A stretch of DNA of 64,000 nt from Mongoliitalea daihaiensis (GCF_021596945.1 NZ_CP063779.1:4128001-4192000), one strand, 5' to 3'; positions 9,156 through 17,645 are shown, counted from the first letter of the stretch. Notes: a model not told the origin generated them from the sequence alone. Translations and numbers: made by a program.

Positions 9156-9188
9156 CAAACCAAGATAATCGAAAGTCCCACACACGCC

Positions 9189-9233
9189 CTTGTCTTGTTT
9201 CTTGTTTCTTGGTTCTTGCATCTTGTATCGTGT
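9189..9233. repeat. Heptanucleotide run, consensus TCTTGNN
   Basis: Consecutive 7-base units TCTTGTT, TCTTGTT, TCTTGGT, TCTTGCA and TCTTGTA are read in phase. The same unit type recurs at 13917-13955 and, more decayed, near 12793-12807. Confidence 0.75.
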
Positions 9234-9420
9234 CACGTCCTGAAATTTCTTGACACTTTTTTAAGAATAATTCTCTTGTTTATACACCAGCATTATATCG
9301 CCGATCCTGTCTACCAAAGGTAGGAGGCATATATCAACTTATTTCGCGCAAGCATATTTCATTCTTTGTGTCTAACCTCTCGCTTCTCGTTTCTCGCTTC
9401 TCAAATTTATCTTTTAAAGA

Positions 9421-9450
9421 AAAGGGACAATCCACACGACTGCCCCCTTT
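9421..9450 (-). terminator. Possible terminator, MBL-rhodanese gene
   Basis: AAAGGG and CCCTTT flank an 18-nt interior, with extra CA/TG pairing next to the stem. On the minus strand it is followed by TCTTTAAAAG, a weak T-tract. It lies 26 bp after the stop of the 9476-10912 gene. Confidence 0.5.
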
Positions 9451-9475
9451 CGACATTCCCATAAACCACAACTAA

Positions 9476-10912
9476 TTACTTTTGGTTATATTCCTTGATA
9501 TAGGCCCCCATATCAATCACCTTTGTATCTTTTAAAGCATGCTGAATGATACTCGACCCTGCTGCGGAGCGGTAACCTGTGCCACAATGAACCACAACAG
9601 GTTTATCAGTTGGAATCTCCGAAACCCGCTGCATTAACTCAGGCAAAGGGATATTGATCGAGTTGGCAAACACCTTTTGTTGGGCAACTTCACCTTCGTT
9701 TCTAATATCAATAATGGTAAATAGATCAGGGTTTGAATCAAAAGTTTCTTGATCAAAGAAACTCATGGTCATTCCATCCTTTTCAATGTAAATACCTGCA
9801 CCGGCAATCAATAACTCATAGCCTATCTTAGCTGCTTTGGAAATCAGTTCATCCAAAGATGCCTCACTTTCGGCAATTAAATAGTATCGTTCTTGAGGAC
9901 TAACCAAACTCCCTAACCATGTTTCAAACTTGGCACCTTTCATGATATTAATCGCATTGGGTAAATGGGAATTTTTAAAAATATCCTGACTTCTGCCATC
10001 AATAATAGTGATCCCCTCTTCCAAATCAGCCAAATCTGCCAATACCGGAACTAATTCTTTAGAATCCAAATAAGTAGGTGCTCCAGTTTTATTTAAGTCT
10101 ACATTGTAAGGGAAATACTGAGGGATAAATGGCTGATCTTGCAGCAATAACTCTACGAAAGCCTCTTCATTCATTTCCTGTAATGCATAATTGGTTAGTT
10201 TTTCCTGACCAATCGTACTGCTTTTAGCGTCAGAAATAGCCTTTCCACATAAAGAACCAGCTCCATGTGCAGGATAAACTACCACATCTTCAGCCAATTT
10301 CATTAACTTCTCACGAGTACTGTAATACATCATGCGCGCCAATTCTTTACGCTGCATCATGATAGCACCCGCAGATTCCCTTAAATCAGGTCTACCTACA
10401 TCACCAATAAATAAAGTGTCGCCTGTAAACACTGCTACGTCTTTACCATCTTCACTCAACACTACGCTGATACCATCCGGAGAATGTCCCGGTGTAAACA
10501 TCGCTCTCATGATTACTCCATTTCCTAAATCAATGATATCGCCTTCGTCAAATGTTTGATGAGGATAATTCGCTTCTGCTAGTTTACTTATATAAACAGT
10601 AGCTCCCTTTTCATGGTGAATTTGAAGATGAGAACTCACGAAATCCGCATGTGGATGTGTTTCCACGACACCAATGATAGATGCTCCGTGCTTTTCAGCA
10701 AAATCATAATACGGCTGAGGATTCCTTCCTGGATCAACCAAAACCACCTGTTTGCCAACAAGTATTGCATAGCTAAAATGAGCTAATCCATCATCTTCAA
10801 ATTGATGGATCTTTGATTTTTGCGGTTGTGCTGCTTGAACCAGAGGGGTAAATTGAGCTTTTACAAAGCCCGTAGTTAACAGGAAACTCAGTAAAACGAA
10901 GACGTATTTCAT
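9476..10912 (-). CDS. Exported MBL-fold hydrolase with two rhodanese domains (persulfide dioxygenase-like)
   Basis: The 478-residue product starts at an ATG at 10912 with a signal peptide (MKYVFVLLSFLLTTGFVKA|Q); a longer upstream open frame would overlap the divergent methyltransferase and is not used. The MBL domain (about 36-250) has H86-P-H88-A-D90, H143, D165 and H216, the ligand pattern of ETHE1-like glutathione-persulfide dioxygenases; the usual last His of HxHxDH is Phe91, consistent with a single-iron site. The first rhodanese domain (about 285-380) has no catalytic Cys, while the second (about 392-475) has Cys443 in VHCGTGYRSA. A role in sulfide or persulfide oxidation outside the cytoplasm is inferred. 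Confidence 0.87.
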   Translation of the reverse strand: MKYVFVLLSFLLTTGFVKAQFTPLVQAAQPQKSKIHQFEDDGLAHFSYAILVGKQVVLVDPGRNPQPYYDFAEKHGASIIGVVETHPHADFVSSHLQIHHEKGATVYISKLAEANYPHQTFDEGDIIDLGNGVIMRAMFTPGHSPDGISVVLSEDGKDVAVFTGDTLFIGDVGRPDLRESAGAIMMQRKELARMMYYSTREKLMKLAEDVVVYPAHGAGSLCGKAISDAKSSTIGQEKLTNYALQEMNEEAFVELLLQDQPFIPQYFPYNVDLNKTGAPTYLDSKELVPVLADLADLEEGITIIDGRSQDIFKNSHLPNAINIMKGAKFETWLGSLVSPQERYYLIAESEASLDELISKAAKIGYELLIAGAGIYIEKDGMTMSFFDQETFDSNPDLFTIIDIRNEGEVAQQKVFANSINIPLPELMQRVSEIPTDKPVVVHCGTGYRSAAGSSIIQHALKDTKVIDMGAYIKEYNQK

Positions 10913-11055
10913 AAGATGTGGTTTAGTCCGAATACTCAAAATTAAGTAATCAAAGAGGCAATGATTGTGACTCAAGTTACATCTACATACAGGAGATAAT
11001 AAATACCTTTGAAAAGAATTCAATAGTTTATTGATATTCCTTAAGATAAAAAAAT

Positions 11056-11658
11056 ATGAACCCGGATTTCTGGAACGAAAAATTCTCCACTGCACCAAAT
11101 CTTTATGGTTTGGAACCTAATTCCTATTTTAAAGAAAAAATAAATCAACTCCAACCTGGGAGATTGCTTTTACCTGGTGAAGGAGAGGGTAGAAATGCGC
11201 TTTACGCGGCAACATGCGGATGGAGTGTAGATGCAGTGGATCAAAGTGAAATCGCCAAAAACACTGCTTTATCTTTGGCCATCAAATCTGGGTTATCTAT
11301 CAACTACCATGTCTGTGATATCCAAAAGTTTATTCCAGAAGTAGCTTCCTATGATACTTTAGCCTTGATTTACTTTCACCTACCCAAAGAAATCATCGAA
11401 ACCGCTTATACAAAGTTAGCTAAATCACTCCAAATGGGAGGAAAGTTGATTGTTGAAGGTTTTGGGAAAAATCAGCTTCGCTATAGATCCGGTGGTCCTA
11501 AAAACATTGACATGTTATACGAGCTGAAAACCTTGAAATCTATACTTCCTAATTTTGATTGGGAGGAAGAATATGATGGTATTATAGAGTTGAATGAAGG
11601 TATTGGTCATGTTGGGGAAGCGCATGTAATTCGGCTATTGGGTACAAAAATCAATTAA
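11056..11658 (+). CDS. SAM-dependent methyltransferase (TehB/thiol methyltransferase-like)
   Basis: The 200-residue protein is a class I methyltransferase: the SAM-binding motif I is LLLPGEGEGRNALYAA (about 38-53), followed by an acidic motif II (VDAVDQSE) and a motif IV region (YDTLALIYFHLP). The N-terminus FWNEKFSTAPNLYGLEPN is typical of TehB-like methyltransferases. It is cytoplasmic, lacks extra domains, and is divergent from the MBL-rhodanese gene (143-bp shared upstream region). The substrate is unknown; small thiol or metalloid oxyanion methylation is possible but not shown. Confidence 0.85.
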   Translation: MNPDFWNEKFSTAPNLYGLEPNSYFKEKINQLQPGRLLLPGEGEGRNALYAATCGWSVDAVDQSEIAKNTALSLAIKSGLSINYHVCDIQKFIPEVASYDTLALIYFHLPKEIIETAYTKLAKSLQMGGKLIVEGFGKNQLRYRSGGPKNIDMLYELKTLKSILPNFDWEEEYDGIIELNEGIGHVGEAHVIRLLGTKIN

Positions 11659-11724
11659 CATGATTTTTATCAGCTTACTAAATACATTTATGATGTATAT
11701 TTAAGCAACAAAAAAACCCAAACG

Positions 11725-12528
11725 ATGAAAATTCTTGTTCCCACTGATTTTTCTGAAAATGCCTTCAACGCATTGGCATTTGCGAAAAATATTGCCAAGC
11801 AACAGAACTCCTCTCTCACCTTGTTTTATGCATTCTATGCAGTGTATGATTTTGCCGCACAGGCTACTGAAATCATCGCTCAAATAGAGGATGATGCAAA
11901 AAAAGCCATGAAAAAATTGGTAAAAGAAGGTCTAGAAGAAGGGTTGACTATTGACTACAAAATCCAACACGGCTCGATAGCCACTGCGGTTACTTCTTAT
12001 GCCTATCAAAACCACTACGACCTCATTGTCATGGGAACACAGGGAGCAAGTGGCATCAAGAAAACATTGATGGGCTCTAATACTGGACATGTTATCAAAG
12101 AAAGTATGGTGCCAGTTCTAGCTGTGCCTACTTCTGCCTCCTTACCCAAAGAGGATAAAATCGCCATCGCTCTGGAATTGAAAAAGGAGTCTGAAGAAAA
12201 CTTTAAGAAATTGTTTCAACTGACAGAAGCACTCAATCTACCTTATAACTTTTTCCATGTAGGAGAAAAAATGAGTTTCGACCAAGAAATTGAATTTAAA
12301 GGTTTAGAGGCGTTCTTAAAAGCGAATCATGCAAACAAATCTTTTGAATTTCAAACCATACAAGCTTCGAACATTCAAAAAGGCGTTCAAAATTATTTAG
12401 GAGATAACCCAAATGTCTTATTGGTCATGTTTTCCAAACAAAAATCCTTCTTTGAGTACCTTTTTAATAAAAGCGAAACACTTGAAATGGCCTACCACAC
12501 GCATGTCCCGTTGTTAGTGATTAAGTGA
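11725..12528 (+). CDS. Universal stress protein, tandem UspA domains
   Basis: The 267-residue protein has two Usp folds. The first (1-136) ends with the ATP-binding pattern G-2x-G-9x-G-S seen in MGTQGASGIKKTLMGS, so it probably binds ATP; the second (about 145-267) lacks this motif. The opening MKILVPTDFSENAFNAL is typical. Such proteins respond to starvation or redox stress. It follows the methyltransferase by 66 bp. The last codons and stop lie inside the start of an AGTGANN heptamer array (GTGATTAAGTGA), so the repeat has replaced or touched the natural 3' end. Confidence 0.9.
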   Translation: MKILVPTDFSENAFNALAFAKNIAKQQNSSLTLFYAFYAVYDFAAQATEIIAQIEDDAKKAMKKLVKEGLEEGLTIDYKIQHGSIATAVTSYAYQNHYDLIVMGTQGASGIKKTLMGSNTGHVIKESMVPVLAVPTSASLPKEDKIAIALELKKESEENFKKLFQLTEALNLPYNFFHVGEKMSFDQEIEFKGLEAFLKANHANKSFEFQTIQASNIQKGVQNYLGDNPNVLLVMFSKQKSFFEYLFNKSETLEMAYHTHVPLLVIK

Positions 12529-12590
12529 GTAGTGAACAGTTGGGAATGTAGAATGAGGAATTTGGAATGAAGAATGAATAATTAGGAATG
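12522..12590. repeat. Compound heptanucleotide array (AGTGANN then GAATGNN)
   Basis: The array begins within the usp stop region as AGTGATT, AAGTGAG, TAGTGAAC, then changes near 12543 to GAATGNN-type units (GAATGTA, GAATGAG, GAATTTG, GAATGAA, GAATGAA). Phase is kept for most units. Confidence 0.75.
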
Positions 12591-12930
12591 TAAGAGAGTC
12601 CTTTGGGTCCTTCGGGGGTGGTTATTTTGTTAATTGTTATGATGTAGGGGCGTTTACTGATTATCTCTATCCAATAACTATTAATCTGCGGCTTTTTCTG
12701 TGAATTCTGCGTTTTCTGCGAGAGAATCGTTGAAACCCGAGGCTATTGAGAAGTTTGACTCTATCAGAGTCTTAAACTTGGTTCTATAACTCATCTTGAT
12801 TCTTGGCTCTTTGAAAAAAATCGTCCAACTTAAGACAATCGAGTCTAATCTCTCGCCTCTCGCTTCTCATCTCTATTACCCGAATCCCTACTTGGCTCCT
12901 GTTTCTTGGTACTTAAAATGGTCCAACTAG
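12529..12930. other. 402-bp convergent gap with mosaic repeats
   Basis: No gene is present. It contains the heptamer array end, a CTGCG-rich stretch (about 12686-12725) resembling one at 13886-13915, a hairpin with a 3-nt loop (12751-12779, AAGTTTGACTCT paired with AGAGTC-TT-AAACTT), a decayed TCTTGNN run (12793-12807) and a TCTCGCC/TCTCGCT run (12850-12872). Confidence 0.75.
12751..12779. terminator. Stem-loop in convergent gap, possible terminator or repeat palindrome
   Basis: AAGTTT-GACTCT is separated by ATC from AGAGTC-TT-AAACTT, giving a 12-bp stem with a 2-nt bulge. No clean T-tract follows on either strand, so termination is uncertain. Confidence 0.4.
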
Positions 12931-13767
12931 TCACATCCTATCTTTTACCCAGTCCACTATATCCTGAATAACCTTCTCTTTTTCCGGTTCGTTGACGAGT
13001 TCATGGTAAAGGCCTTCGTAGCGATGGAAAGTTTTATCTTTAGAAGAAATTTTTCGAAAGAATTGCTCTGTACCTTTAGGATTCGTTAACTCATCAGCTG
13101 TTCCATGCAATAGCAATACAGGATAACTAAATTGATTTGCATTGGCCAATGAATTATTCATCAATTTAAGTAGTTCATGACCTGTCCGTGCCGGTACGGG
13201 GTCTTGATACACCAATGGATCATTTTTATATTTTTCAACCTCTATGACATCCCTCGAAATCTTGGTTGCATCTAGTTTTAAAACTTTCAGTTTAGGAGCG
13301 ATAGCACTTACGAATCCCGAGACTTTAATAAGGAATGGTGAAAGGTTATCATCTGGCATTAAAGCTGGTGCGCTTAAAATAACACCATCTGTTTTTGGTT
13401 GGTGTTCCAGTGCAAAGGCAGCCACCAACCCTCCTCCCATACTATGACCAAAAATAAAGGAAGGCTTTTGAGGAACGTATGTTTTCACCTTTTCATACAG
13501 CGCATCGATATCTTTCAAATAGTCCTTGTAGCTATCAAAATACGCCGTGGGTAAAGGGACTGATTTTCCATGCCCCCTCCCATCAAAGGTAAAGACAGAC
13601 ACTCCTGTTTCCACCATCTTCTCCGCAACATGAAGATACCTGCTGCTATGCTCCCCCAATCCATGCACAAGCAATAAAGATGCTTGTGCTTCTTCATCCG
13701 GCATCCAAGCTTGTAAATATAATTTCAAGCCATCATGGGTGGTATAGGAGGTTTCAAAGTGTTTCAT
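12931..13767 (-). CDS. Alpha/beta hydrolase, monoacylglycerol lipase-like
   Basis: The 278-residue enzyme has the lysophospholipase/monoacylglycerol lipase layout: oxyanion motif LLVHGLGEHSSRY (about 32-44), nucleophile elbow GHSMGGG with Ser109, acid Asp225 (HGTADELTNP) and catalytic His255 (EGLYHEL). It has no signal peptide, so it probably acts in the cytoplasm on monoacylglycerols, lysolipids or similar esters. It is a single gene; an AGTGANN array begins 3 bp upstream of its start codon, leaving the promoter beyond or inside the repeats. Confidence 0.88.
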   Translation of the reverse strand: MKHFETSYTTHDGLKLYLQAWMPDEEAQASLLLVHGLGEHSSRYLHVAEKMVETGVSVFTFDGRGHGKSVPLPTAYFDSYKDYLKDIDALYEKVKTYVPQKPSFIFGHSMGGGLVAAFALEHQPKTDGVILSAPALMPDDNLSPFLIKVSGFVSAIAPKLKVLKLDATKISRDVIEVEKYKNDPLVYQDPVPARTGHELLKLMNNSLANANQFSYPVLLLHGTADELTNPKGTEQFFRKISSKDKTFHRYEGLYHELVNEPEKEKVIQDIVDWVKDRM

Positions 13768-13769
13768 AG

Positions 13770-13832
13770 TGGAGTAGTTAGTAGTGAACAGTGAGTAGTT
13801 AACAGTGATTAGTTAATTAAGTGATTAGTGAT
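13770..13832. repeat. Heptanucleotide array, consensus AGTGANN/AGTTANN
   Basis: Units such as AGTGGAG, TAGTTAG, TAGTGAAC, AGTGAGT, AGTTAAC, AGTGATT, AGTTAAT, AAGTGATT and AGTGATG are read with small slips. It abuts the start codon of the lipase-like gene. Confidence 0.78.
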
Positions 13833-13916
13833 GGGAAGATTGAATCTTAATTTCTCTCTTCGGATACAAATTTTTAAACACGATTTTTTCTGCGTTTTCC
13901 GTGTATTCTGCGAGCT

Positions 13917-13974
13917 TTGTCTCTTGGTTCTTGCATCTTGGTTCTTGTCTCTTTTATGACCTCTCGCTTCTCAA
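13917..13974. repeat. TCTTGNN run followed by a TCTCGCT run
   Basis: GTCTCTTG, GTTCTTG, CATCTTG, GTTCTTG and TCTCTTT are read as 7-base units, followed after a short spacer by CCTCTCG and CTTCTCA (13960-13974). The order matches that in the 9064-9475 gap. Confidence 0.7.
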
Positions 13975-13992
13975 AAGATCTCCAAGAAAAAA

Positions 13993-14020
13993 ACCGAGCC
14001 ACCTTAACAGATCACTCGGT
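13993..14020 (-). terminator. Intrinsic terminator, menB
   Basis: On the minus strand ACCGAG pairs with CTCGGT across a 16-nt loop and is followed by a run of T (A-run 13986-13993 on the plus strand). It lies 13 bp after the menB stop. Confidence 0.8.
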
Positions 14021-14032
14021 CTATAATTCAAT

Positions 14033-14872
14033 TTATGGAATCCACTTGATATGTTTGAAATTGGGCTTCCGCTTTTCCAAGAATGCATCTCTACCTTCTT
14101 TAGCCTCCTCTGTCATATAGGCTAAACGGGTCACTTCTCCTGCAAACACTTGCTGACCTACCATTCCATCATCTGTTAGATTCATGGCAAACTTCAACAT
14201 TTTGATGGAGGTGGGCGATTTTGCTAAAATTTCCTGAGCCCATTCATAGGCCGTGTCTTCTAATTCATCATGGGGAATTACCGCATTGACCATGCCCATA
14301 TCAAAAGCCTCTTGAGCTGAATAATTCCTTCCTAAAAAGAAAATCTCTCTTGCCTTCTTTTGACCGACCATTTTAGCTAAGTACGCTGAACCATAACCCG
14401 CATCAAAGCTTGTCACATCAGCATCGGTTTGTTTGAATATAGCATGTTCCTTGCTCGCTAACGTAAGGTCACATACTACATGCAAGCTATGACCTCCTCC
14501 TACAGCCCAACCAGGGACTACCGCAATCACGACTTTGGGCATGAAGCGTATCAAGCGCTGAACTTCTAAGATATTCAATCGATGATATCCATCTTCACCA
14601 ACATATCCTTGATGTCCACGGGCACGCTGATCTCCTCCTGAGCAAAATGCCCAACCCCCATCTTTGGGTGATGGTCCCTCTCCCGAGAGCAGCACCACTC
14701 CAATGGAAGTATCTTCATGGGCATCTTTAAATGCATCCAACAATTCTGAGGTAGTTTTGGGACGGAAGGCATTTCGAACCTCCGGTCTATTGAAGGCAAT
14801 TCTTGCGACTCCGCTGCACTTCTTGTATGTGATATCCTCGTATTCCTTTACGGTTTGCCAAGCTATACTCAT
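14033..14872 (-). CDS. menB: 1,4-dihydroxy-2-naphthoyl-CoA synthase
   Basis: This 279-residue crotonase-fold enzyme closes the second ring of menaquinone by converting o-succinylbenzoyl-CoA to dihydroxynaphthoyl-CoA. Family marks are NRPEVRNAFRP (28-38), the oxyanion loop GWAVGGGHSLHVVCDL (121-136) and SFDAGYGSAYLAKMVGQ. Asp150 in FKQTDADV occupies the position that, from memory, is Asp in the bicarbonate-independent mycobacterial type and Gly in the E. coli type. Length is normal. It is divergent from menE across a 74-bp region, so the two menaquinone genes probably share control. A terminator follows. Confidence 0.95.
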   Translation of the reverse strand: MSIAWQTVKEYEDITYKKCSGVARIAFNRPEVRNAFRPKTTSELLDAFKDAHEDTSIGVVLLSGEGPSPKDGGWAFCSGGDQRARGHQGYVGEDGYHRLNILEVQRLIRFMPKVVIAVVPGWAVGGGHSLHVVCDLTLASKEHAIFKQTDADVTSFDAGYGSAYLAKMVGQKKAREIFFLGRNYSAQEAFDMGMVNAVIPHDELEDTAYEWAQEILAKSPTSIKMLKFAMNLTDDGMVGQQVFAGEVTRLAYMTEEAKEGRDAFLEKRKPNFKHIKWIP

Positions 14873-14946
14873 AATTCTTTGTTAATTTTCCTGCAAGATA
14901 ACAGCCTTCGAGGAATTTTGTTGAATTTTGGGAAGTGCTTTCTACT

Positions 14947-16026
14947 ATGGGACAGATCATCATCGAAAACAGATTATATAGCTTTGAAGATATCCGAGCA
15001 GGGAAATATAAGGAAGAGGACCTCTATTATACCCATGCGCTTGGATTTTGTCAATCTTGGCTCACAGACCAACAAAGTTTTGAGCTACAAACATCCGGTT
15101 CTACGGGAATGCCTAAAAACATCCTCATTACTCGTTCCCAAATGGAAGTTTCGGCAATGGCTACAAGGGACTTTTTCAGAATCTCAGCTAACCCCAACCT
15201 CCTGTGCTGCCTCAATACCTGGTTTATTGCTGGAAAAATGATGCTGGTAAGAGGGATGGAATGGAATGCCTGCATTTACTTAAGTAAACCCTCTCAAAAT
15301 CCATTCAAAGAATCCTCCCTCATTCAAAAGTACGAATTGGTCGCAATGGTGCCTTTACAAGTACTGAATTGTATAGATGATACGCTTGGATTACAGGGGC
15401 TTAAGGCTATCAAGAACCTCATCATCGGTGGCGCTCCCAGTTCTCATTCATTGATTGAAAAGCTTCTGGCAGCTTCTATCCATGCATACCAAACCTACGG
15501 CATGACGGAGACCGTTTCTCATGTGGCTTTAGCCCCTATTGAAGGCAAGGAACTCCAGTACGAAGTGTTACCTGGAGTTATCATTGGAGTAGATGAAAAC
15601 AACAGGCTTTGGATTGAGGCTCCTATGGCAGAAGAGAAACAAATTCAAACCAATGACTTGGTGAAAATCCTTTCCCCAACCCGGTTCCAATGGCTTGGAA
15701 GAGCTGATTTTACTATCAACTCAGGAGGAGTAAAAGTTCAACCTGAATTGATTGAAAAAGCGATTGAACCTTTGGTAGTAGAAAAATTTGGAGATGTTGC
15801 ATATTTTATTGGCGGCTTAACGGACGAGCAATTGGGTCAAAAAGTGGTGCTAATTGTGGAAAAAACAGATCCTTTAACCGATGAACAGTCTTTTTTAAAA
15901 AAATTGGCAGATAATTTGCCTAGGTATCATCAACCAAAAGAAATCCATTACCTGAAGTCCTTCGTTAGAACTGCAACAGGTAAAGTCAATCGAATCAGCT
16001 CGCTATCTACTATATGTTCCAGCTAA
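14947..16026 (+). CDS. menE: o-Succinylbenzoate-CoA ligase
   Basis: This adenylate-forming enzyme activates o-succinylbenzoate to the CoA thioester used by MenB. It has the AMP-binding P-loop TSGSTGMPK (49-57), YGMTETVSHVAL, and the C-terminal lysine region RTATGKVNR. At 359 residues it is shorter than typical MenE (about 450) but similar to short forms in this phylum, with a reduced N-terminal domain. The ATG at 14947 is preferred over an in-frame GTG at 14935. Its last 13 bp overlap the next gene. Divergent menB supports the assignment. Confidence 0.92.
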   Translation: MGQIIIENRLYSFEDIRAGKYKEEDLYYTHALGFCQSWLTDQQSFELQTSGSTGMPKNILITRSQMEVSAMATRDFFRISANPNLLCCLNTWFIAGKMMLVRGMEWNACIYLSKPSQNPFKESSLIQKYELVAMVPLQVLNCIDDTLGLQGLKAIKNLIIGGAPSSHSLIEKLLAASIHAYQTYGMTETVSHVALAPIEGKELQYEVLPGVIIGVDENNRLWIEAPMAEEKQIQTNDLVKILSPTRFQWLGRADFTINSGGVKVQPELIEKAIEPLVVEKFGDVAYFIGGLTDEQLGQKVVLIVEKTDPLTDEQSFLKKLADNLPRYHQPKEIHYLKSFVRTATGKVNRISSLSTICSS

Positions 16027-16430
16027 TATTTCTTTTTATAAGTCTATTTTCCTTACAAAGTTCGAAGGGGACTCTTGAACTTACTGTTGAAAATGCAAAA
16101 AATGATCAGGGAATCATCCGTATATTAGTTTTTAATCAGTCCAACGGTTTTCCTGACCAAGCTGACAAAGCGATTCGGATGGCTAATGTGAGTGTCAAAA
16201 ACAAGGTTGGTACGGTTAAAATTGAAGATCTTCCACTGGGCACTTATGCAGTGGCAGTCTTTCACGATACCTCAAATACAGGGAAAATCCGAACAAATGT
16301 ATTAGGCTATCCTGTGGACAGGTATGGTTTTTCAAACAATGCAACTGGGCTATTAGGACCTCCATCTTTTGAAAAAGCTGCCTTTCAACTCACCACTGGT
16401 AAAAATTCAATAACCATTTCCATGCGTTAG
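16014..16430 (+). CDS. DUF2141 family exported protein
   Basis: The 138-residue protein starts with a short signal peptide (MFQLIFLFISLFSLQSSKG) and matches the DUF2141 pattern: GIIRILVFNQSNGFPD, LPLGTYAVAVFHDTSNTGK and YGFSNNATG. Its start overlaps the end of menE by 13 bp, so it is translated from the same message. The family is periplasmic or outer-membrane associated and of unknown function; the link to menaquinone synthesis may be only positional. Confidence 0.88.
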   Translation: MFQLIFLFISLFSLQSSKGTLELTVENAKNDQGIIRILVFNQSNGFPDQADKAIRMANVSVKNKVGTVKIEDLPLGTYAVAVFHDTSNTGKIRTNVLGYPVDRYGFSNNATGLLGPPSFEKAAFQLTTGKNSITISMR

Positions 16431-16433
16431 AGT

Positions 16434-16441
16434 TACTTTTG
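16434..16441 (+). promoter_or_regulatory. Candidate -7 promoter element upstream of ATP-grasp gene
   Basis: TACTTTTG matches the Bacteroidota TAnnTTTG -7 consensus, 16 bp before the ATG at 16458. No clear -33 TTTG is visible. Confidence 0.4.
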
Positions 16442-16457
16442 CAACAAAGAAACCCCT

Positions 16458-17645
16458 ATGATACTGCTGGACTTTCCTTACGTTTCCGATTTCCTGAAAG
16501 ATACCATTGTTAGCAATAAAATTCCCGTCATAGCTACAGCCGAAGCTAAAACCATCATGCATGACCAAGATGTCAACTGGCTTTGCGAAATGGAGGCACG
16601 GGAGATTTTCAAAGCCAATCCTACACAAAAGTTATACTCCAATTCGGAAAATAGCATCAGCTGGGTTCATAAGCACCTGCCAAACTCTCCAAAAGCAAAT
16701 TTGATTGAGGTTTTTAAAAACAAATTCAAGTTCCGTAAACTTATTCAAGACACTTATCCCAGTTATTTCTTTCAAAGGGTCACTTTCGATTCGTTGGAAC
16801 AATTTGATTTATCAGAGGTAAGCTTTCCTTTTATCATCAAGCCCGCAGTAGGTTTCTTTAGTTTGGCTGTTTTCAAGGTTGACCGAAAAGAAGATTGGGC
16901 AGACACTGTATTCCAGATACAAGAAACGGTGTCTAAGATTCAAGATATGTATCCATCAGAGGTGGTTGACAATACAGAATTCATCTTAGAGTCATACATC
17001 AAAGGAGATGAATATGCGTTTGATTGCTATTTTAATGAGGAAGGAAATCCTGTTGTACTAAATATACTAAAGCATTTGTTTGCCTCAGAATCTGATGTTA
17101 GTGACCGAGTCTATTGTACTTCAGAAGAGATATTTCAGGAAATGTATGAACCAATCATGTCATTTTTAAAAATGGTTGGAAGCAAAGTTGATCTCCAAAA
17201 TTTTCCATTACATATCGAAATCAGAAAAACAGCATCGGGTGAAATCATTCCTATTGAGGTGAATCCTATGCGTTTTGGTGGTTGGTGTACTACAGGCGAT
17301 TTAGCTTGGTTTGCCTATGGAATCAATTCTTACCAGTATTTCCTAGATGGCAAAAAACCGAACTGGGAGGACATATTTGCCACAAGAAAAAATAAAATAT
17401 TTAGTTTAATCCTATTGGACAATCAAGCCAAAGTCAAACAAGAAGATTTTGCAGGTTTTGACTATGAGGCTATTTGCCAAGATTTTGAAGAAGTAATCCA
17501 TGTCCGCAAACACCCATTGAATCATTTTGGAGTGTTTGGTTTCTTATTTACTTCCACAAGCAAGGGCAATGAGAAAGAATTATATACCATTCTACATTCT
17601 GATTTGACCAAATATATCCGATTGCAAGATGCGGTTATTGGTTAA
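16458..17645 (+). CDS. ATP-grasp domain ligase, substrate unknown
   Basis: The 395-residue protein has an ATP-grasp fold: N-terminal pre-grasp region (1-90), the K-rich hinge NKFKFRKLIQDTYPS, nucleotide-binding lysine region FPFIIKPAVGFFS (about 123-135), glutamate strand ILESYIKGDEYAFDCYF and metal-binding HIEIRKTASGEIIPIEVNPMRF written here in part as PIEVNPMRFGG. ATP-grasp enzymes join a carboxylate to an amine or thiol through an acyl phosphate. It lies 27 bp after the DUF2141 gene but has its own promoter-like element. No paired biosynthetic enzymes indicate the substrate. Confidence 0.83.
   Translation: MILLDFPYVSDFLKDTIVSNKIPVIATAEAKTIMHDQDVNWLCEMEAREIFKANPTQKLYSNSENSISWVHKHLPNSPKANLIEVFKNKFKFRKLIQDTYPSYFFQRVTFDSLEQFDLSEVSFPFIIKPAVGFFSLAVFKVDRKEDWADTVFQIQETVSKIQDMYPSEVVDNTEFILESYIKGDEYAFDCYFNEEGNPVVLNILKHLFASESDVSDRVYCTSEEIFQEMYEPIMSFLKMVGSKVDLQNFPLHIEIRKTASGEIIPIEVNPMRFGGWCTTGDLAWFAYGINSYQYFLDGKKPNWEDIFATRKNKIFSLILLDNQAKVKQEDFAGFDYEAICQDFEEVIHVRKHPLNHFGVFGFLFTSTSKGNEKELYTILHSDLTKYIRLQDAVIG

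Larger units (their letters stand above)
9064..9475. other. 412-bp gap filled with degenerate heptanucleotide arrays
   Basis: No gene is present. From left to right the gap holds an AGTGANN array (9079-9155), a TCTTGNN run (9189-9233), a TCTCGNN run (9371-9402) and a terminator-like hairpin (9421-9450). The stretch between about 9234 and 9370 shows nothing recognisable. Confidence 0.8.

Noticed and set aside
10913-11098. Upstream extension of the MBL-rhodanese gene
   Set aside because: It would overlap the divergent methyltransferase gene and hide the signal peptide that begins at 10912.
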